A DNA stretch of 64,000 nucleotides from Pandoraea anhela (GCF_902459655.1 NZ_CABPSB010000024.1:1-64000), one strand, 5' to 3'. Shown: positions 7,783-18,215, counted from the first letter of the stretch. Notes: generated from the sequence alone by a model not told the origin. Made by a program: numbers and translations.

Positions 7783-8931
7783 TCAAAACGCCCGCAGGAA
7801 AATCGCTTCGATTTCCGCCTGCTCTGCGCGACGCGGGTTCGTCAATCCACATGCATCCTGCATGGCGTTGGCCGCCAGCGTCGGCACGTCGGCTTCCTTC
7901 GCGCCCAACTCGGCCAGCCCCGACGGAATACCGATGTCCTTCGACAAGCGACGGATCGCGGCAATTGCCGCCCTTGCACCTTCCTCGTCGCTCAATCCCT
8001 CGACCTTTTCGCCCATCGCCTGCGCGATATCTTTCAGACGCCCGGCGCTCGTGCTCACGTTGAATTCCTCCACGTGCGGCAGCAACACGGCATTACACAC
8101 GCCGTGCGGCAGGTCGTAGAACCCGCCAAGCTGGTGCGCCATCGCGTGCACATATCCCAACGACGCGTTGTTGAACGCCATGCCGGCCAGAAACTGCGCG
8201 TACGCCATGTTCTCGCGCGCCGTCATGTCGTCGCCGTGCGATACCGCACGACGCAGGTTCTGCGAGATCAGCGTTACCGCCTTGAGCGCGCACGCATCGG
8301 TGATCGGTGTGGCCGCCGTGGAGACATAGGCTTCGGTCGCGTGCGTGAGCGCGTCCATCCCGGTGGCCGCCGTCAGGCCCTTCGGCATGGCCGCCATCAA
8401 CGCCGGATCGTTGACCGACAACAGCGGCGTGACGTTACGGTCGACAATGGCCATCTTCACATGACGCTTCTCGTCCGTGATGATGCAAAAGCGTGTCATC
8501 TCGCTCGCGGTGCCTGCCGTCGTGTTGATGGCGACGAGCGGCAGTTGCGGTTTCTTCGACCGGTCGACGCCTTCGTAGTCGGCGATATGGCCGCCATTGG
8601 TCGCGCACAGCGCGATACCTTTGGCGCAGTCGTGCGGCGAACCGCCGCCGAGCGAAATCACGAAGTCGCACTGGTTCTGCTTGAGGATCGCCAGACCCGC
8701 TTCGACGTTGGCGACCGTCGGGTTCGGCTTCGCCCCGTCGAACAATACCGACTGGATGTCCTGCCGCGTGAGCAGCTTCGCAACCTTCTCGGCGACGCCC
8801 GCTTTGGCGAGACCGGCATCGGTCACGATCAGCGCGCGTCGGAATTGGTATTGGCGCAGCGCGGCAATCGCTTCGTCGAGGCTGCCGACGCCCATCATGT
8901 TGACGGCGGGAATGAAAAATGTCGTGCTCAT
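7783..8931 (-). CDS. Iron-containing alcohol dehydrogenase
   Basis: A 382-residue group III (Fe-dependent) NAD alcohol dehydrogenase, full length for the family. The NAD motif GGGSPHD is at 95-101. The expected metal ligands are Asp193 (GMDALTH), His197, His262 (VHAMAH) and His276 (LPHG). I start at ATG 8931 because AAGGAG is seven bases upstream; the longer reading puts that site inside the gene. It lies 186 bases after the aldehyde dehydrogenase on the same strand, so the pair probably oxidises a short alcohol to the acid. A terminator follows at 7707-7742. The substrate could be ethanol, a diol or another primary alcohol. Confidence 0.93.
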   Translation of the reverse strand: MSTTFFIPAVNMMGVGSLDEAIAALRQYQFRRALIVTDAGLAKAGVAEKVAKLLTRQDIQSVLFDGAKPNPTVANVEAGLAILKQNQCDFVISLGGGSPHDCAKGIALCATNGGHIADYEGVDRSKKPQLPLVAINTTAGTASEMTRFCIITDEKRHVKMAIVDRNVTPLLSVNDPALMAAMPKGLTAATGMDALTHATEAYVSTAATPITDACALKAVTLISQNLRRAVSHGDDMTARENMAYAQFLAGMAFNNASLGYVHAMAHQLGGFYDLPHGVCNAVLLPHVEEFNVSTSAGRLKDIAQAMGEKVEGLSDEEGARAAIAAIRRLSKDIGIPSGLAELGAKEADVPTLAANAMQDACGLTNPRRAEQAEIEAIFLRAF

Positions 8932-9029
8932 CGACATGCTCCTTATCTGTTCTGTGAGGGGCACACCGCGTGCGCGAAAGGGCGCTCAACAGGGGGGGCG
9001 CGGTGTCCGGAATCATCACTCGCATGCTT

Positions 9030-9067
9030 CAAAGACAGCATCGCACTCGTCGTGCGATGCGTCTTTG
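9030..9067. repeat. Long imperfect inverted repeat between the two dehydrogenase genes
   Basis: CAAAGAC-A-GCATCGCAC (9030-9046) pairs with GTGCGATGC-GTCTTTG (9052-9067) around a 5-base loop, giving 16 pairs with one bulged A. It lies between the aldehyde dehydrogenase stop (9118) and the alcohol dehydrogenase start (8931). There is no U-run leftward, so an mRNA-stability or processing element that sets the gene ratio is as likely as termination. Confidence 0.7.
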
Positions 9068-9117
9068 ATCTGCTGCAAAGTCAGGCGGAACTAGAGGCAC
9101 TACTCGGGATGCGCGGC

Positions 9118-10638
<1,521 letters not shown>

Positions 10639-10701
10639 GTCGTGTCTCCGGATATCGTTGTGTCGGCAGCCGGTCGTTTGCCGGCCACACGCGAGGCACC
10701 A

Positions 10702-10717
10702 AGCAAGTCGCGGGCCA
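10702..10717 (-). promoter_or_regulatory. Sigma-54 (-24/-12) promoter of the aldehyde dehydrogenase gene
   Basis: On the minus strand the sequence reads TGGCCCG-CGAC-TTGCT, against consensus TGGCACG-N4-TTGCW. The invariant GG and GC are separated by exactly ten bases. It is 64 bases upstream of the start at 10638 and faces away from the sigma-54 activator gene. Confidence 0.8.
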
Positions 10718-10783
10718 GCCGGGCCCGATTTCGCATCGGCGCGCTGTCATGGCGCATTCATGGGGCTTTCGTGAGGGCGTCGT

Positions 10784-10793
10784 AACACGTGTT
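10784..10793. promoter_or_regulatory. Palindrome, possible upstream activator site
   Basis: AACACGTGTT is a perfect 10-base palindrome about 70 bases upstream of the sigma-54 promoter. Related GTGACAC and ATGACAC half-sites follow at about 10817-10842. The distance fits an enhancer for the adjacent activator, but the binding motif is not established. I see nothing else in 10639-10994. Confidence 0.4.
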
Positions 10794-10994
10794 GCGGTGC
10801 GGCATGTGCCGAATCCGTGACACGTCTGTCTCGCGCGATGACACCGCCTGTATCGTGAACGTGACAATGCCGGGCGCCGTCAATCGCTTCTCGTGTTCCG
10901 ATTGACATCGCGCATTGCAAACCCACCCGGCATGGGGGATGCTTCCGGGAGAACGACAAGATCCTCAGATCATCCGGCACGGGGGAGACGACCA

Positions 10995-12941
10995 ATGCCA
11001 CCATCTACCGAGTCCGCACACGCGCGCCGTGTGCTGCGCGTCTTGCAGGGCCAGCCGCCGGCGGGCGGCGCTGCGACGGATCCGAACATCGCCAGTTCGT
11101 GGCGTCGCTGTCTGGATACGCATGCGCTCGACCCGGGCGCACGCATGGCGCCGCGCGTGCTCGAATCCTCGCAACTGCGCGAGCGACGCAGCGCGTTGGC
11201 GTGTCTGCGCAGCGTCTCGATGCCGGTGCTGGAGCGTTTGCAGCGACAGTTGATGAACCCGCGTCAGGCGGTGTTGCTGACGGCGCCCGACGGCGTGATC
11301 GTCGACTCGCGTCTGCACGACGGCACCCGCGACGATTTTCATCGGGCCGGGTTATGGCCGGGGGCAGACTGGAGCGAGTCGAGTGAAGGCACGAACGGCA
11401 TCGGGACCTGTGCGGTCGAACGCGCGCCCGTCATCATCTGTCAGCAGGATCACTTTCGCGCGCTTCACACGCCGCTTACCTGCACGGCAAGCCCGGTGTT
11501 CGCGCCGCAGGGCGATCTGCTCGCGGTGATCGACGTGTCGTGCACCACGGCAGACGTCACGCGTCAGAGCCAGTTTCACACGCTCGCTCTGGTCAATCTC
11601 TCGGCGAAGGTCGTGGAGAGCGAGTATTTCTTTCAGCACTATCGTGACGAGTGGCTGTTGCAATTGCAGGAGCAACCCGATCATCTCGGCGGATTCGCGC
11701 AGGCGCTGCTCGCATTCGACGATGCAGGCCACGTGCTCGCCGCCAATCAGAGCGCATTGAACTGTCTGGGCGCGACACGCGAGGAGATCGTCGGCACGCG
11801 CATCGACCGCTGGTTCGCGCAGACGCTCGACACGTTGCTGGCACAAGCGCACCCCGCGCCGAGCGCCTGCTGGCCGATTCGCACCCATGCGGGGGCGCCG
11901 TTGCTGGCGATGTTGCGTGCGCCGGCACGCGCGGCGCGTCGCGGCGGCCCTTCCGGCGGGCCGGGCATGCCGGGCGCCGGGCGCCATGCGCTCGCACAGG
12001 TGACGGCCGATCCGTTTGCCGATCCCGCGTTGGCGCGCGCATTCTCCCGCGCCTGCCGGGTGTTTTCGCATGACGTTCCCGTGCTGATTCGCGGCGAGAC
12101 GGGCAGCGGCAAGGAAGTGTTCGCACGTGCCGTGCATGCGGCGAGCGCTCGCTCGGATGGCCCCTTCGTCGCGCTCAATTGCGCGGCCATCCCGGAGTCG
12201 CTGATCGAGAGCGAGTTGTTCGGTTACGTGGGTGGAAGCTTCACCGGGGCCCGCAAAGAGGGGATGAACGGCAAGCTGTGGCAGGCGAACGGCGGCACGT
12301 TGTTCCTCGACGAGATCGGCGACATGCCGTTCGCGATGCAGACACGGTTGCTGCGCGTGCTGGAAGATCGAATGGTGTCGCCGCTGGGCGGCGGCGAAGC
12401 GGTGCCGCTCGACATCCGCGTGCTCAGCGCCACGCACCGCGATCTGGCCGAGCGCATTGCCGAGCGACAATTCCGCGAGGATCTCTTCTATCGTCTGAGC
12501 GGACTCGAAGTCACGGTGCCGCCGCTGCGCGAACGGGAAGACAAGCTCGACCTGATCCGGCGTCTGTTGGCGCAGGCCGGCGCGAACGATCAGCATGGCG
12601 CGATTCATCTGACGGAGGACGCGCAGGATGGCCTGTGCCGCTATGCGTGGCCGGGCAATGTGCGTCAGATGCGCAGCGTGATCCGCACGTTGGCGGCGCT
12701 CAGCGAGAACGGTGTCGTCACGCTCGACGATCTGCCCGACGAAGTGCGCAACGCCGCGACGTCGGACGCTGCGCCGCCGGACGACCCTGCGGAAGCCCCG
12801 CTGGAGGCCGCGGAGCGTCAGGCGTTGCGCGCCGCGCTCGACGCCTGTCAGGGGCAGGTGAGCGCTGCGGCCCGACGCCTTGGCGTGAGCCGCAACACGT
12901 TGTACCGCAAGCTTCGGCGCTTCGGCTTGCTGCGTGGCTGA
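10995..12941 (+). CDS. Sigma-54-dependent activator, AcoR/DhaR type
   Basis: A 648-residue enhancer-binding protein: N-terminal sensory region with a GAF-type domain (about 70-220), a central AAA+ domain with Walker A GETGSGKE (367-374), and a C-terminal Fis-type helix-turn-helix (about 610-648, SAAARRLGVSRNTLYRKL). The sigma-54 contact loop reads GSFTGA (414-419) instead of GAFTGA; the change is mild but involves a conserved residue. The ATG at 10995 follows GGGGGAGA. It is divergent from the aldehyde dehydrogenase gene, whose sigma-54 promoter it probably activates in response to an alcohol, aldehyde or acetoin-like inducer. There is no receiver domain, so sensing is direct. Confidence 0.92.
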   Translation: MPPSTESAHARRVLRVLQGQPPAGGAATDPNIASSWRRCLDTHALDPGARMAPRVLESSQLRERRSALACLRSVSMPVLERLQRQLMNPRQAVLLTAPDGVIVDSRLHDGTRDDFHRAGLWPGADWSESSEGTNGIGTCAVERAPVIICQQDHFRALHTPLTCTASPVFAPQGDLLAVIDVSCTTADVTRQSQFHTLALVNLSAKVVESEYFFQHYRDEWLLQLQEQPDHLGGFAQALLAFDDAGHVLAANQSALNCLGATREEIVGTRIDRWFAQTLDTLLAQAHPAPSACWPIRTHAGAPLLAMLRAPARAARRGGPSGGPGMPGAGRHALAQVTADPFADPALARAFSRACRVFSHDVPVLIRGETGSGKEVFARAVHAASARSDGPFVALNCAAIPESLIESELFGYVGGSFTGARKEGMNGKLWQANGGTLFLDEIGDMPFAMQTRLLRVLEDRMVSPLGGGEAVPLDIRVLSATHRDLAERIAERQFREDLFYRLSGLEVTVPPLREREDKLDLIRRLLAQAGANDQHGAIHLTEDAQDGLCRYAWPGNVRQMRSVIRTLAALSENGVVTLDDLPDEVRNAATSDAAPPDDPAEAPLEAAERQALRAALDACQGQVSAAARRLGVSRNTLYRKLRRFGLLRG

Positions 12942-12971
12942 CGGTCGTCGCGTAGGCTGCGCTCGGGCTCC

Positions 12972-12997
12972 CTCGGCTCTCTCGGCTCTCTCGGCTC
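12972..12997. repeat. 9-bp tandem repeat, three copies
   Basis: CTCGGCTCT occurs twice and then CTCGGCTC, between the convergent stops of the activator gene and creA. Confidence 0.85.
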
Positions 12998-13004
12998 AAC
13001 CGGA

Positions 13005-13469
13005 TCACTTCACCGGAATCGGCGTTGCCCGGTCCACGGGAACGGCGGTCACGCTGTTCTGCGGCGAGCCGTCGATGAGTTTGTCGGAGTAGGTGAGATA
13101 GACGAGCGTATTGCGCGCCTTGTCGACCATGCGCACGATGCGCAGCTTCTTGAAAAGCGGCGACAGGCCCTCCGAGAAGACTTCCTCTTCTTTGGGCAGC
13201 GGTTTCGAAAACGAGATCGGACCGACGGGGCGGCAGGCAATCGAAGCTTCCGCCTTGTCTTCGGCGAGACCGACCATGCCCTTGAGCCCGCCGGTCTTGG
13301 CGCGCGAGACGTAGCACGTTACGCCTTGCACCTTCGGGTCGTCGTAGGCGTCGACGACGATCTTGTGGTCCGGTCCGAGAAACTTGAATGCGGTGCTGAC
13401 GTCGCCGATCTTCTCGGCATGCGCCCAACCTGCGGCGAGCATCAGCGCCAGCGCGACTACTGTCTTCAT
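13005..13469 (-). CDS. creA: CreA family periplasmic protein
   Basis: A 154-residue exported protein with a clear signal peptide (MKTVVALALMLAAGWAHA, cleavage before EKIGDV). The mature part has the CreA family landmarks: VSTAFKFLGPDHKIVVDAYDDP, then GVTCYVSRAKTGG and ASIACRPVGPI, the two Cys probably forming a disulfide. The function of CreA is not known. I start it at ATG 13469; longer readings would place the signal peptide inside the protein. It sits alone between convergent and same-strand neighbours, with 134 bases to the next gene upstream. Confidence 0.9.
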   Translation of the reverse strand: MKTVVALALMLAAGWAHAEKIGDVSTAFKFLGPDHKIVVDAYDDPKVQGVTCYVSRAKTGGLKGMVGLAEDKAEASIACRPVGPISFSKPLPKEEEVFSEGLSPLFKKLRIVRMVDKARNTLVYLTYSDKLIDGSPQNSVTAVPVDRATPIPVK

Positions 13470-13603
13470 GAGAATGTCCCGTCGAAGGCGTAAGCGGCGA
13501 CCATCGCCGAGCACGCCCGCTGCGGATTCTACTCGCCTCATATGACCCATGCGACCGGCAGTCGCGCGCCGTCACCCCGATGCGAGGCGACGGCTTTCGC
13601 GAT

Positions 13604-15043
13604 TTACCACTTGTCGTCCTGCGCAGGCGCCGCCTGTGCGCCGGCGGACGACGGGCGCGTCTTCTCTGTCTGAGCGACCTTCGCCCCCGTTGCTGCGCCC
13701 GAGGGGGCCGCCTGAGGGTTCGCTTGCTGCGCCGCCTGAGCGGGGCGACCGGCGACTTCGCCGCGCACCTGAAGCCCGGCGATGGGCAAGGTGTCGAGGT
13801 TCAGGCCCGGGCGAACATTGTCGAGGTGCCCATACGACAGGTTTTGCGTCACGCGTTCCACGACCAGTTCGCAGCACGGGTTCTCGGTGCGTCCGAGGCT
13901 TTGTCCCGTCTGCGGATCCTTGAACTCGTTGCCCATCGCGACGACCGCATAGCGATTGCCTTCACGTAAGGCCTGCCCGCCCTGACTGACGACCACATTG
14001 GTTCCGTCGCGCGCGAGCACCGTGATCGGGAACGTCGATTGCAGGATCGCGCTCACGATGGCCTTGCTCGCCTGATCGGTCATCTCGGTGAGAATGCGCT
14101 GACTGTCGACACCGTTGCTCAGCGTGGTCGGCGCCGTCGACGGCATCGCGTTGCTCAGCGACCCGGCCGCAGTGACCTGACGTGTCGCGACATTCACCAT
14201 CTTCTGGGAGAGTGCCCAGCCGCCCGAGTAGCTCACCAACTGACGATCGCTCGTGCGCAACTGCCGTGCGAGTCGCGTGTAGTTGAAGGCGCTCACGCGA
14301 GCGCTCCACACCAGATCGGCGCTCGCGGCTTGAGAGAGCTTCGTGAGTTCCGCGCTCGGGGCCTGACCGGATGCGATGATATCGAGTTCATGTTCGATCT
14401 CCGGGCTCATCTCGCGATCGAGCACGGCGAAGCGACCCGTTTGCACCAGCGCGTCGCTCACGCGTTGACGCAGCACTGCCGCGACTTCGCTCGACGGCAC
14501 CGTGACGTCGCCCATCGGCAGACGGTCCTGCGCGAACACCACCGGTCCGATCACGACTTTGAGCTTCTGCATGTCGGCAGACGGCTTGAATTTGGCGATA
14601 TCGGCTTCGATGGTCGCCTTGAAGCGCTTGTCGATGACCCCCGGTGCGTCGAGGCTCAACACGCGCAGGTGCTGAATGACACCGCCCGAGCGTTGCTCAA
14701 CGATATCCGCAAAAGCGTTCGCGCGCAGCGACGCCGAGTCCTGATTCAGGCTGACATCGAGGCCATACTTCGCCACGACCGATTGTGCCTGCACGACTGC
14801 GCCGTTGACTTGCAGCAGCGCGAGTTTCATCGCTTCGAGCGTGGCTTCGCCGGCGGTGTCGCCAAAGCCGACCGCCGTCACCTTCTCGGTCTCGACTTTG
14901 CCGACATCGGGCACAGGGGCCGCAGCGGATGCCGATGCTGCGCTCGGCGCAGCGGTCGTTTGCGGGGTGTCGGCCGACTTCTCGGAGCAGCCGGCAATAA
15001 AAAAGAGGGCCGCGAGGGCCCCCGTGAGCGAGTTACGCATCAT
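13604..15043 (-). CDS. FlgT/CsgG-like lipoprotein, last gene of a four-gene exported operon
   Basis: A 479-residue lipoprotein: signal peptide with lipobox IAGC (Cys about residue 20) and a Ser/Ala/Pro linker. Three regions follow. About 45-160 (GEATLEAMKLALLQVNGAVV) resembles the FlgT N-terminal domain. About 165-300 (LKVVIGPVVF, ALVQTGRFAVLDRE) resembles the TolB/CsgG-type middle domain. About 350-435 (VVVSQGGQALREGNRYAV, then DPQTGQSLGR) resembles the FlgT C-terminal domain. FlgT stabilises the flagellar H ring and CsgG is the curli exporter; neither system is encoded nearby. The C-terminal 45 residues are low-complexity Ala/Gln/Pro. The start MM at 15043/15040 has no clear ribosome site. 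The function is unknown; an outer-membrane-associated assembly role is inferred. Confidence 0.75.
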   Translation of the reverse strand: MMRNSLTGALAALFFIAGCSEKSADTPQTTAAPSAASASAAAPVPDVGKVETEKVTAVGFGDTAGEATLEAMKLALLQVNGAVVQAQSVVAKYGLDVSLNQDSASLRANAFADIVEQRSGGVIQHLRVLSLDAPGVIDKRFKATIEADIAKFKPSADMQKLKVVIGPVVFAQDRLPMGDVTVPSSEVAAVLRQRVSDALVQTGRFAVLDREMSPEIEHELDIIASGQAPSAELTKLSQAASADLVWSARVSAFNYTRLARQLRTSDRQLVSYSGGWALSQKMVNVATRQVTAAGSLSNAMPSTAPTTLSNGVDSQRILTEMTDQASKAIVSAILQSTFPITVLARDGTNVVVSQGGQALREGNRYAVVAMGNEFKDPQTGQSLGRTENPCCELVVERVTQNLSYGHLDNVRPGLNLDTLPIAGLQVRGEVAGRPAQAAQQANPQAAPSGAATGAKVAQTEKTRPSSAGAQAAPAQDDKW

Positions 15044-15077
15044 GTTGTTGTGATGGGATGTGTCGGTTTGCCAGCGC

Positions 15078-15728
15078 TTACAGGGCGGCCAGTGCCTTCG
15101 TGGCGTCCGACGGCACTTCGATGCCGTTGCTGCGGGCGAAGTCGACGGCGTTCTTGAGCGCCTTGCCGGCTTCCGTGACCGAACCCGGGAAGTTCGACAG
15201 CACATAAGTCGCGCCACCGAGCGACGTCAGCGCCATCGGCGATGCGCTCTTCATGTTGTTGCCCATCGACGTGACGTCGTTGCGCATGCCGGCGTAGTGC
15301 ACCATGCCGAGCGCCAGATGCCCGAGGCCCTGCGCAAAGGTCTTCTTCGAGGCATCGTCGAGCACCGGCTTTTCCTTGAGCTTCGCTGCGATCGCGCCGC
15401 TGGTGTCGCCCACCGCGTTCACGGCCTTCGATGCGGAATCCTTGTCCTGCGTCGAGCCCGACGACAGTTGCGCTACCACGGCGGCTGCTTGCTCGGCTTG
15501 CGTCTTCAGACCCAGCGCTTCGCCCATCTTGGCGTTGGCGTTGAGCACGTCGACGTTGGCGGCGACGTAGTTCTTCACCAGTGCGGCTTGCTGGCCGCTC
15601 AGATCGACCGAGCTGTCGGACTTGCTGCCGCCGCCGACCAGGCTGGTCAACCCGCCGAGCTGCGCGTACGAGACGCCCGAAACGCCAACGAGAGCCGCCG
15701 CAACGGCGCAAGCGATGATCTTCTTCAT
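15078..15728 (-). CDS. Exported helical protein of the FlgT/CsgG-like operon
   Basis: A 216-residue protein with a signal peptide (MKKIIACAVAAALVGVSGVS, cleavage near YAQLGG). The mature part begins with a Gly/Ser-rich stretch (GGLTSLVGGGSKSDSS) and continues as Ala-rich helix with no cysteine. I do not recognise the family. GGAGAAGAAG upstream supports ATG 15728. It is third in a four-gene leftward run, 39 bases after the second gene and 34 before the lipoprotein gene. Size and composition fit a small periplasmic partner or a secreted substrate of the lipoprotein; that is inference from position only. Confidence 0.75.
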   Translation of the reverse strand: MKKIIACAVAAALVGVSGVSYAQLGGLTSLVGGGSKSDSSVDLSGQQAALVKNYVAANVDVLNANAKMGEALGLKTQAEQAAAVVAQLSSGSTQDKDSASKAVNAVGDTSGAIAAKLKEKPVLDDASKKTFAQGLGHLALGMVHYAGMRNDVTSMGNNMKSASPMALTSLGGATYVLSNFPGSVTEAGKALKNAVDFARSNGIEVPSDATKALAAL

Positions 15729-15767
15729 GAACTTCTTCTCCACGTAAGGGATGGTTGAATACGACAA

Positions 15768-16898
15768 TTAGCGCAAGCTGAGATTGGTGATCTGGCTGGT
15801 CAGCTCGCGTGAGGCGTTGTTCGCCGCCAGGCGCAGCGCGTTGGTGCGGGCTTCTTCTTCGGTCGGGCCGGTGCCGGCGTACTGCACGGGGCCGACGGAC
15901 GCGACGGTGTCGGGAATGGTCTGACCGATGTCGAGCAGCTTCGCGTTGACGGTCACGGCCACGCGCATCAGGCCCGAATTCGGATCGCGATCCGCGAGGC
16001 CGACGTCGAGCGTGCCCAGCGCGATGTAGGCCATCTTCGCCACGCGCATGCCCGAGACCATCGAGGCGAGCGTCGCGGGTTTCAGATCCATGCCGCTCTT
16101 GTAGTCGTTCTCGACGTTGGCGACTTTGAACTGGCCGCCGGTGTAGGGTTCGACGAGAGCGGCTTCGTTGACCTTGAAACCGGCTTTGGCGAACGTCGAT
16201 GTGAAGACTTGCGACAGGTTGGCGCTCGGAATCAGACGGAAGGTCGTGTCGGTGGCGCGGCGCGTCGTGCTGCCCCCGGTCTCGACCGAGGCCGTGCTGT
16301 GCACCGACGCACCGACCTTCGTGTTCGTCGACGCGTTGGTGCCGATCTGATTGCCGCGAATGTTCTCGCCTTCGACACCTTGCTCGGAAGCGTTAACTTG
16401 CGCGTTCACATCGACCTTGCGATCGACGCGTTTGTACACGCGATCGTCATATGCACGCGAGGTGCCGACTTCGCGCGACACGAAGATGAAAGCGAGCGGG
16501 GAGCGCGCTGCCGGGCCGCCCTTGACGACCGCCGAGTTCGACTTCACGGCGTTGCGCAGATTCGCCACGTTCAGCGAGACGCGCACGGCCACCGTGTACT
16601 GCTTCTTGTCGGCGTTCTCGTCTTCCGCGAGGATCGTGGAGTCGAGGATGTAGCGATCCGGCTCGGCGAGGATCTTCTGGCGAATCGCATCGAAGTTCTC
16701 CGACTCGGCTTCGCCGGCCTCGGCGTAGTAAAACTCCACGGCCTTCATTTGCGCCGCGGACAGGGCGCGCGCCTTATCGTCGCGCGAAATCGACCAGCCC
16801 TCGTAGGTCACGGTCGCCTTGCCGCGCGCCTGCTGCACCTGCGCCACGGCGCTCGACGCGAACAGTGCCGCAGCGAACAGCAAAATCAGTGTCTTCAT
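15768..16898 (-). CDS. Exported protein with a FlgT_N-like region
   Basis: A 376-residue protein with a cleavable signal peptide (MKTLILLFAAALFASSAVAQ). Residues about 25-130 (ARALSAAQMKAVEFYYAEAG, then YILDSTILAEDENADKKQY) resemble the FlgT N-terminal fold, also suggested for the lipoprotein two genes on. The middle (about 165-225) is Asn/Thr/Val/Gly-rich and probably flexible. The C-terminal half alternates beta-type segments and ends ASRELTSQITNLSLR. Its ATG shares one base with the stop of the gene before it (TGATG at 16896-16900), so the two are translationally coupled. No known function; probably periplasmic, in one complex with its neighbours. Confidence 0.78.
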   Translation of the reverse strand: MKTLILLFAAALFASSAVAQVQQARGKATVTYEGWSISRDDKARALSAAQMKAVEFYYAEAGEAESENFDAIRQKILAEPDRYILDSTILAEDENADKKQYTVAVRVSLNVANLRNAVKSNSAVVKGGPAARSPLAFIFVSREVGTSRAYDDRVYKRVDRKVDVNAQVNASEQGVEGENIRGNQIGTNASTNTKVGASVHSTASVETGGSTTRRATDTTFRLIPSANLSQVFTSTFAKAGFKVNEAALVEPYTGGQFKVANVENDYKSGMDLKPATLASMVSGMRVAKMAYIALGTLDVGLADRDPNSGLMRVAVTVNAKLLDIGQTIPDTVASVGPVQYAGTGPTEEEARTNALRLAANNASRELTSQITNLSLR

Positions 16899-18091
16899 CA
16901 CTTGCATAGCTTCATCAATCCCATCGTCTTGTCGATTTGCGACGAAATGTCCGATGCCGAAGCCGCGGACTTCACCCATGACGTGTCCTTGCCCGCGACC
17001 GACTCGGCGAGCTTCACGAACAGGCCGTTGACGGCGTCGTAGTAGGCGGGGAAGTCGTCCACCCACGTTTGCGACGCCGGTACCGGTTTCACTTCGCCGT
17101 TCTTGAGCGACGTGTTGAGGTAGGTTGCACCGGTCAGCGGCTCGCGAATGGCGACGTCCGCATAGCTGCCGTAGATGTAAGCGGTGCCGACCGCGTTCTC
17201 GCTGTACTTGATCTTCTTGAAGTTCTTGAGCGAGACGTCGATCTCGTAATCGGGTTGCGGCAGCTTCAGGTTGTAGATCGTGCCGTCCATGATCTGCATG
17301 GACATGACGTTGCCGATCGCGTATCCCTTCGAGTACGGCACGACCGGCACGCCGACGCGCGTGGAGATGGCTTCGCTCACCATGTCCGCCACCCAGGTTT
17401 GCGCGGCGGCAGGCGTCGCCTTCAGATAGTCGGGCAGCACGGCGGCGGCTTCGGGCGTGACGTCCACGTGCGTGACTTGCAGGTAACGCGGGGCCTGATC
17501 GGGCAGTTGTGCCTCGGCGAGGGACGCGGCGAAGCGCGTGTACAGACCTGGCTTGCCGTTGGCGCCGTCGAAGACCATGCGCACGCGATCGAGCACTTCG
17601 GCGCGCGTGGGCTCATGGTCGAGGTTGTCGACATAGCCGAAGCTGACCGGATACGAGCGCAGCACCGTCATCGACTTGAAATCGAAGAACAGCACCTGAG
17701 CGCGTAGCAAAACGAACAGTTTGCGAATGGCCCCGAAGCGTTCGACGGAGACGGTCTCGGCGTTGATGACCAGCGAGACCACGAGCGCCTGATCGCGACC
17801 CTTGAGTTGATCGATGGGACCGGTGGTCAGTTTGAAATGTTGCGGGGGATTCTGATTCGCCGCCGCGAGCAGACGCTTGTACGGCGAGTCGCCCGTTGCC
17901 TTCAGACCGGCCTCGTAAGCGCGTGAATAAGGGAATCGTTTGTCGATGCTGGCGGCGTCGCCGCCGTAGGCAGCCCCCGCAAAGGTCACGGTCTTGTCCG
18001 TGGTCTGGGCCTGAACCTGTCCCGCAGACGTCATCGAAAATGCCATCGAAATAGCGACGGCAAGACGGAAGAGATACCCGCCGGCTTTCAT
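16898..18091 (-). CDS. Exported protein, first gene of the FlgT/CsgG-like operon
   Basis: A 397-residue protein with a signal peptide (about 1-28, ending GQVQAQ). The mature part has mixed alpha/beta character with no recognised catalytic motif. A segment near 110-135 (ERFGAIRKLFVLLRAQVLFF) and FDFKSMTVLRSYPVSFGYVD recall proteins of the TolB/LpoB-like surface assembly group, but I cannot place it firmly. A single Cys lies near the C-terminus (MKLCK). It leads the leftward run of four genes and is coupled to the next by a one-base overlap. The 309-base gap upstream (18092-18400) is shared with the tRNA genes. Confidence 0.75.
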   Translation of the reverse strand: MKAGGYLFRLAVAISMAFSMTSAGQVQAQTTDKTVTFAGAAYGGDAASIDKRFPYSRAYEAGLKATGDSPYKRLLAAANQNPPQHFKLTTGPIDQLKGRDQALVVSLVINAETVSVERFGAIRKLFVLLRAQVLFFDFKSMTVLRSYPVSFGYVDNLDHEPTRAEVLDRVRMVFDGANGKPGLYTRFAASLAEAQLPDQAPRYLQVTHVDVTPEAAAVLPDYLKATPAAAQTWVADMVSEAISTRVGVPVVPYSKGYAIGNVMSMQIMDGTIYNLKLPQPDYEIDVSLKNFKKIKYSENAVGTAYIYGSYADVAIREPLTGATYLNTSLKNGEVKPVPASQTWVDDFPAYYDAVNGLFVKLAESVAGKDTSWVKSAASASDISSQIDKTMGLMKLCK

Positions 18092-18197
18092 ATTGTTATG
18101 CTCCCCACCGTTCCCCGTATTGCGCCCGCAACGCCGGACGCGAGATCGCGGAATACTGGATGACTAACGTTTTTCCGTCAATCGATTGCATAGCGAT

Positions 18198-18215
18198 CCT
18201 ATCTAATTTGATAGG
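18198..18215. promoter_or_regulatory. Inverted repeat upstream of the four-gene operon
   Basis: CCTATC-TAATTT-GATAGG is a perfect 6-base-arm inverted repeat, 107 bases upstream of the operon start at 18091 and in a locally AT-rich patch. On the minus strand a TTGACG (-35-like) lies between it and the gene, with only a weak -10 match beyond. It is an operator candidate for the operon; no regulator is adjacent. Confidence 0.4.
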
